Shown here: in pieces, positions 7,201-10,072 of the stretch
Numbering within the stretch: position 1 is the stretch's first letter
How the letters are laid out: each line of letters opens with the position of its first letter
Origin: an uncultured Planctomycetaceae bacterium
GTDB taxonomy: Bacteria > Planctomycetota > Planctomycetia > Planctomycetales > Planctomycetaceae
Length of the DNA: 10,072 nucleotides
Assembly (NCBI GenBank): GCA_903823545.1
Contig: CAIJTL010000350.1
Coordinates: forward strand, 1 to 10,072
Direction: 5' to 3'
The notes under the pieces: model-generated
What the model saw: the letters and a program-made list of their open reading frames with translations, nothing else
Database searches by the model: none
What the model was told of the DNA's origin: nothing
Position numbers and translations under genes: made by a program

Positions 7201-8447
7201 AGTTGCGCGTAGAGCTGCGCGAGATGTCGATATTGAATTTGTCGCGAGCCGTAGTTCGCCAAATACAAATTGAGCGATTGCCGAACATGACCAAACGGTT
7301 GCTGTGTCTTCTTTGCGGCGGCAGCGAGCCGTTGCGCACGTTCTCCCTTCGCGTCTTCGAGCAGTCGTTCATAAAACGCGTCGCGCTGGCGAGCGACTTT
7401 CGGGAGTAGCGACGTCAATGTGACGGATGAGTCGTGAGTTTCTGGTCCCGCGCCGCTGATTGCAGATGCCATCAGCATTGTGCCGCATAAGACCGACGCG
7501 GCATCGAAGAGAGACTCTTCAGGTGATTGCTCTGTTTGTTCGGCGATCCAGTGCAGCAATGAGTCGAGAATAATTTTTCGCAGGATGAACCGACGGAAGT
7601 AGCCTTTGTTGTCGATGAAGTGTGGGTCCCACTCACCGAACATGTAGTTCGTCCGCTTGTAAACCGGATGGTTGTGGTCGTGAGCCCGAACGTCGCAGGC
7701 GATCTCGTCCATGTGGTTCGGATCGAAGTGAGCGTTCTGCAAGAGGTTTGCTGGAACGCCCTGAAATAGTTCGATCGTCTTGGCGATCAATTCGGCATAG
7801 GGGCCTTTGCCCGGTCCGACACCGCGAATGTAAATCGGCACGGGGCGAAAGCGTTCGCGTGGATACGGCTCCATTTTTGTGTTGTTTTCCAGCACGGCGA
7901 CCGGGCGGAATCCAACGAAGTCATTTAGAAATTCGAGCGAGCCTTGAACGATTCGCTCGGTCTCTTCCCAAGGAGAACCTTGAGCGAGCACGGCCTCAAA
8001 CAGTCGAGCCAAAAACATCGGCTGTTGAAAATCCTGATCGCTTAAATGAAACAGCAAGTCCGCGTGATGTTGGCGATACGCGGGCCAGAGTTGATTGAAC
8101 GTTAGCTGCAATACCGCGCGTGCCTGTGCTGAATCGCTAAAAGCGGCAGATGACAGTTCCAATTCTTGTAATCGCGTGAGCAACTGAGCGTGTAGAGTCT
8201 CCCACGGTTTCTCTGCGCCCCAATCGGGATGACAGCGGTTAAGGCGATCTTGGAACTTCACGTCCGGTTTGCCGCCGGAGAAGTTCAGGTAACCAAGAAT
8301 TTCTTGCAGCGCAGTGGCTTGAGAACCAACGGCGACTGCGGCTGGATTCGCTGTGCTGACGGTTTCGGAAGGACCTCGCGCGATCTCCGTGGATGGAGTC
8401 GCTGGATCGTCCGACGACGCTTTGCCGGTTCGCTTGCTACCCGACAT
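4269..8447 (-). CDS. Very large protein of unknown function (1392 residues)
   Basis: I do not recognise this family. No signal peptide or membrane helix is visible, so it is probably cytoplasmic. Residues 1-45 are low-complexity and Ser/Thr/Ala-rich. Residues about 46-300 look globular and contain a striking block: RPVPIYIRGVGPGKGP (201-216), CDVRAHDHNHPVYKRTNYMF (251-270) and GEWDPHFIDNKGYFRRF (271-287), rich in His, Asp, Trp and Arg. A further motif is DPWNILGFQGQFPLF (481-495). Much of the rest is amphipathic helix resembling TPR- or HEAT-like repeats, without a clean consensus. An acidic linker (about 716-756, many E/D with GLLDGEEEDDEDDEDALF) splits the protein, and the C-terminus is basic (KRGTKKK). 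The ATG at 8447 has AGGGAG about 14 bases upstream, slightly distant. Long plus-strand ORFs across this region are shadows. A planctomycete-specific scaffold is my guess, with low certainty. Confidence 0.8.
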   Translation of the reverse strand: MSGSKRTGKASSDDPATPSTEIARGPSETVSTANPAAVAVGSQATALQEILGYLNFSGGKPDVKFQDRLNRCHPDWGAEKPWETLHAQLLTRLQELELSSAAFSDSAQARAVLQLTFNQLWPAYRQHHADLLFHLSDQDFQQPMFLARLFEAVLAQGSPWEETERIVQGSLEFLNDFVGFRPVAVLENNTKMEPYPRERFRPVPIYIRGVGPGKGPYAELIAKTIELFQGVPANLLQNAHFDPNHMDEIACDVRAHDHNHPVYKRTNYMFGEWDPHFIDNKGYFRRFILRKIILDSLLHWIAEQTEQSPEESLFDAASVLCGTMLMASAISGAGPETHDSSVTLTSLLPKVARQRDAFYERLLEDAKGERAQRLAAAAKKTQQPFGHVRQSLNLYLANYGSRQIQYRHLAQLYAQLGRPDAARATAAVIPSVAARFSSEIHWRITAAHRHLSSGQLLSAVSLIAEIEDHFKRGIECGAFPDPWNILGFQGQFPLFSSREDSIPDQRLEELLTIVEQYLSVYSRALSESAAQGDRELTRRLGECFHTFAEYWDQFASVTVEDMPHVAGIESWESATHVADVMAEWRAAGEAAGDVSFWRRHIDRFTSAKSYALVVKALLEKQDFVAAMALLMQWLSQNEEVGIESGGHSLTLLLTEWMMRVTEAPEGAAVPDQWPLIRRLFAYLEVNAGDFWTVPSLDNLADIAPKQKKKPKGNKDPHDEESLENDLFAEDDDEGGLLDGEEEDDEDDEDALFRSAYEDVTFRDSADDGVSGELMEEGGSSNPTELEYFSKYLEPQLKFLVTLAQLWQMAVGYLMRNPPAGLERAPKEARRPDIEDPQAIISGWLKHLGEMQNGLRKLMGTLWDFEIATPSGDHDSNVEYDMQLQTKLYMVQTVIAAQLACRIAERGLSCFLPGSDSRKKSKAASEDLHMTALYRSVLRGDVDEVRTTLPGLLTTLARKPLLYVPLDVGGHPKQVLTARLLQSDIRFLLTQLPRLGLMKECWHLLRTAHRMEKASRPGEMAVTEFDRLFRTAVRSTIESLLRSAASWEEGKFPQETLVELLHNLLKPFVEEWVSHSQTMRLSAVESMKRDNVWNEVREFVTKYGAELFHAKMLTLGNVRAILHNGIPWFLNFLAESADPLRPIPLLEDLEQRVIETEQVVHVLELIYTTVVDKFDRFLEYNTTTTQSDYGEKFFYLLDFLRVEADYDRDAWNFTPLNLTHQVLCQWNLPNAVDAWERTFEKRARETATTHLRRLHAIERKYGMRLPAVSDRLNEHFTKPLSVNRMLALLPQVVEDAKAQRANSPSFELLRREVDAYLADSTGSGIELPAWMQNLEREVSRLNLPSSASSPTESEFNVPTRTIELADLTKQLDNWQNLTPRNKRGTKKKPPETT

Positions 8448-8614
8448 AAAGTGATTTCGCTCCCTGCTCGATATCCGACTTCACGAAGAACTGACAGCGA
8501 GGAGAGTTAAGCATCCCCGCAAGCGATTGGGAAGCGAGTGTCGGTGGAACGGGAGAGATGAAAATCACCACGGAGGCACTGAGACACGGTGAGGAATTTC
8601 AACTGGTAGTATCC
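8448..8614. other. Upstream region of the giant gene
   Basis: No gene seen. It should hold the minus-strand promoter of the 1392-residue protein, but I find no clear consensus. At 8566-8594 there is a degenerate short tandem pattern on the plus strand of CACGGAG-like units (CACCACGGAGGCACTGAGAC and onward), resembling simple CAC-GAG rich repeats. Confidence 0.4.
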
Positions 8615-8742
8615 GGGGTCAGGTCTTCGAATTTCATTTTTGGCCCCGCAATCCACTCCTAACTTTTATCACACGTCGCCATTCCAAACAGAGTCGCACA
8701 TCAATTCGGGAGGCCCAAAATGCAATTTGAAGACCTGGCCCC
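8615..8742. mobile_element. 128-base imperfect inverted-repeat element, REP/RAYT-like ends
   Basis: The 33-base left arm (8615-8647, starting GGGGTCAGGTCTTC) and the reverse complement of the right arm (8710-8742, ending GAAGACCTGGCCCC) match at 28 of 33 positions, with 62 bases between. No protein is encoded inside. From memory, GGGGTCAGGTCTT-type ends occur beside REP-associated Y1 (IS200-like) transposase genes, which makes this a plausible non-autonomous element moved in trans; no transposase is in the window. It ends five bases from the stop codon of the Calx-beta gene, so it could also serve as that gene's transcription end. The inverted repeat is seen directly; the family assignment is inferred. 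Confidence 0.65.
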
Positions 8743-8747
8743 TGCGA

Positions 8748-10072
8748 TTAATCGTTGTCCAAAATCGTCCCCAGACCTTGGCTGTCCGTGAAGAGGGCGT
8801 TGACGGCGTTGGTCAGATTCAGGAACAGCGATTCGCTCGACTCCTTCACCGAATCACCGAGGATCGGGACACTGATTGTCTTCGTGGTTTCTCCCGGAGC
8901 GAAGGTCAAGGTACGGCTGGAGGCGGTGTAGTCACGCGAACTCAGGGCGGTGCCGTTGGCCGTGGCGTAGGTGAACGACACCGACAGATTGCTGGCGGCG
9001 GACAATGTCATCGTGAAGATCGCGTTGACCGTGAGACCGGTTCCTTCTGTGACGGTCACGTCGTTGATGGACAATGTCGGCGTGGCGTCATCATCCAGAA
9101 TCGTGCCGATCCCTCGGCTGTCGGCGATCATGGCATTTGAGGCCGCACTCAGATTAATGAAAAATGTTTCGTTCATTTCATCGCGAGCATCACCGGCCAC
9201 GGCGATGCGAAACGTCTTGATCGTTTCGCCGGGTGCAAAGTTCAGCAAGTGACCGCTGGTCGAAGCGAAATCGGCGAGAGCCACGGCGGTATTATTGGCG
9301 GTCGCGTACTTCACAGACACAGGGAGTCCGCTCACAGCGGACAACCTCACGGTGAATTCCGCTTCGACAACGCTGCCAGTTCCTTCGGTCACAGTCACAT
9401 CATTGACGGACAGCGACGGCTTTGGATCGTTGTCTGTAATCGTCCCTTGCCCTTGGCTGACACTGATCGTGGCGTTGTTCGCATCGCTGAGGTTCAACAG
9501 AAAAATTTCGTTCGCTTCGTCCAGTGAGTCTCCCGTCACTGGTACCGTGATCGTCTTGCTCAGATCTCCCGGAGCGAAAGTGACGGTCCCGCTGGTGGCG
9601 TCGAAGTCATTGGGGGCGACCGCCGTGCGATTGGCCGTGGCATAGTGGACGGTGATTGGCAACCCACTCTTGGCCGACAGCTTCACCGTGAAAACCGCAT
9701 TGACGGGACTTCCTGTTCTCTCGGTCACACTCACTTTGTTGATGGAAAGTGCGGGCGCGTTGTCGTTGTCCGTGATGGCTCCTTGACCTTGACCATCGAA
9801 GATCAGGGCATTGGTGGGAGTGCTCAAGTTGACGAAGAATGTTTCTTGGGCTTCGTCCAACGAGTCTCCCGTCACTAACACCGTGAAAGTCTTGCTGGTC
9901 TGACCGGGAGAGAAGGTCAGCGTCCCACTCGCCGTCGTGAAGTCACTGCCGACGGTCGCCGTTCCGTTGGCGGTCGCGTATCTCACGGTGATCGGCAGAA
10001 TGCTGGCTGCCGACAAGGTCACTCGGAACATCGCGCTGACCGAGCTTCCCGTTCCTTCCGTGACGGTGACGT
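8748..10072 (-). CDS. Calx-beta repeat protein, 5' end beyond window
   Basis: The C-terminal 440 residues of a larger protein; the frame stays open to the right edge, so the ATG at 10031 is internal to a repeat and not the real start. It consists of four Calx-beta repeats, each opening with (D)VTVTEGTG-like sequence, followed by YATANGTA, a TFAPGE.TKTI strand, a GDSLDE.NE.F..NLS segment and GTI.DND. Calx-beta domains are immunoglobulin-like folds; the acidic E and DND positions bind Ca2+ in known members. In bacteria they occur in large secreted or surface adhesins, so an extracellular structural or attachment role is likely. No catalytic domain is visible in this part. The protein stops right after the DND of the last repeat, without a C-terminal sorting or anchoring domain, and the stop codon abuts an inverted-repeat element. 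Confidence 0.9.
   Translation of the reverse strand, partial: VTVTEGTGSSVSAMFRVTLSAASILPITVRYATANGTATVGSDFTTASGTLTFSPGQTSKTFTVLVTGDSLDEAQETFFVNLSTPTNALIFDGQGQGAITDNDNAPALSINKVSVTERTGSPVNAVFTVKLSAKSGLPITVHYATANRTAVAPNDFDATSGTVTFAPGDLSKTITVPVTGDSLDEANEIFLLNLSDANNATISVSQGQGTITDNDPKPSLSVNDVTVTEGTGSVVEAEFTVRLSAVSGLPVSVKYATANNTAVALADFASTSGHLLNFAPGETIKTFRIAVAGDARDEMNETFFINLSAASNAMIADSRGIGTILDDDATPTLSINDVTVTEGTGLTVNAIFTMTLSAASNLSVSFTYATANGTALSSRDYTASSRTLTFAPGETTKTISVPILGDSVKESSESLFLNLTNAVNALFTDSQGLGTILDND
8751..10070 (-). repeat. Four tandem Calx-beta coding repeats, about 336 bases each
   Basis: In coding order the units are 10070-9738 (first codon cut by the window edge), 9737-9402, 9401-9063 and 9062-8751, encoding 111, 112, 113 and 104 residues. 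The last is shorter because it lacks the roughly eight-residue linker that joins the other units. The repeats differ at many residues, so they are old duplications and not recent assembly copies. The second unit has R in place of G in the opening motif (TERTG). Confidence 0.85.

Noticed and set aside
8640..9140. Plus-strand 166-residue ORF across the inverted repeat and Calx-beta gene
   Set aside because: Its sequence mirrors the repeat periodicity of the opposite strand and starts inside the mobile-like element, so it is a shadow frame.
8751..10072. Periodic roughly 336-base units, considered as a possible CRISPR or DNA-level satellite
   Set aside because: The periodicity is that of Calx-beta protein domains, with divergent bases and a continuous reading frame.

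Overview
The window looks like chromosomal DNA from a planctomycete (Planctomycetaceae-like). The reasons are moderate GC, a very large acidic protein with no family I can name, a secreted protein made of tandem Calx-beta repeats, and short palindromic repeats in nearly every intergenic gap. No rRNA, tRNA, CRISPR array or transposase gene is visible. The taxonomic call is an inference from style, not from a marker gene.

Layout, left to right. Bases 1-214 are a non-coding leader with two small inverted repeats. Bases 215-863 hold a type II toxin-antitoxin pair (ribbon-helix-helix antitoxin, then PIN-domain toxin, overlapping by 11 bases). After a gap with a hairpin, 1108-4133 is a plus-strand three-gene cluster: a secreted double thioredoxin-like protein with no active-site cysteines and a Cys/His-rich tail; a MacB/FtsX-type ABC permease with extra cysteines in its periplasmic domain and C-terminus; and its ABC ATPase. 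The permease and ATPase should form one membrane complex of the MacB/LolCDE class. The exported thioredoxin-like protein could be its periplasmic partner, but the substrate is unknown.

A 110-base inverted-repeat element (4140-4249) separates this cluster from the convergent minus-strand gene at 4269-8447, which encodes a 1392-residue, largely alpha-helical protein of unknown function with a conserved-looking His/Asp/Trp-rich block near its N-terminus and a 40-residue acidic linker. Upstream of it lies a 128-base imperfect inverted repeat (8615-8742) whose ends resemble the palindromes mobilised by REP-associated Y1 transposases. This repeat sits five bases from the stop codon of a minus-strand Calx-beta gene that runs off the right edge of the window.

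The two most promising unexplained items are the cysteine-marked thioredoxin-like/ABC transporter cluster and the giant uncharacterised protein. The repeats suggest that short non-autonomous palindromic elements have spread into the gene junctions and may have trimmed the Calx-beta gene.
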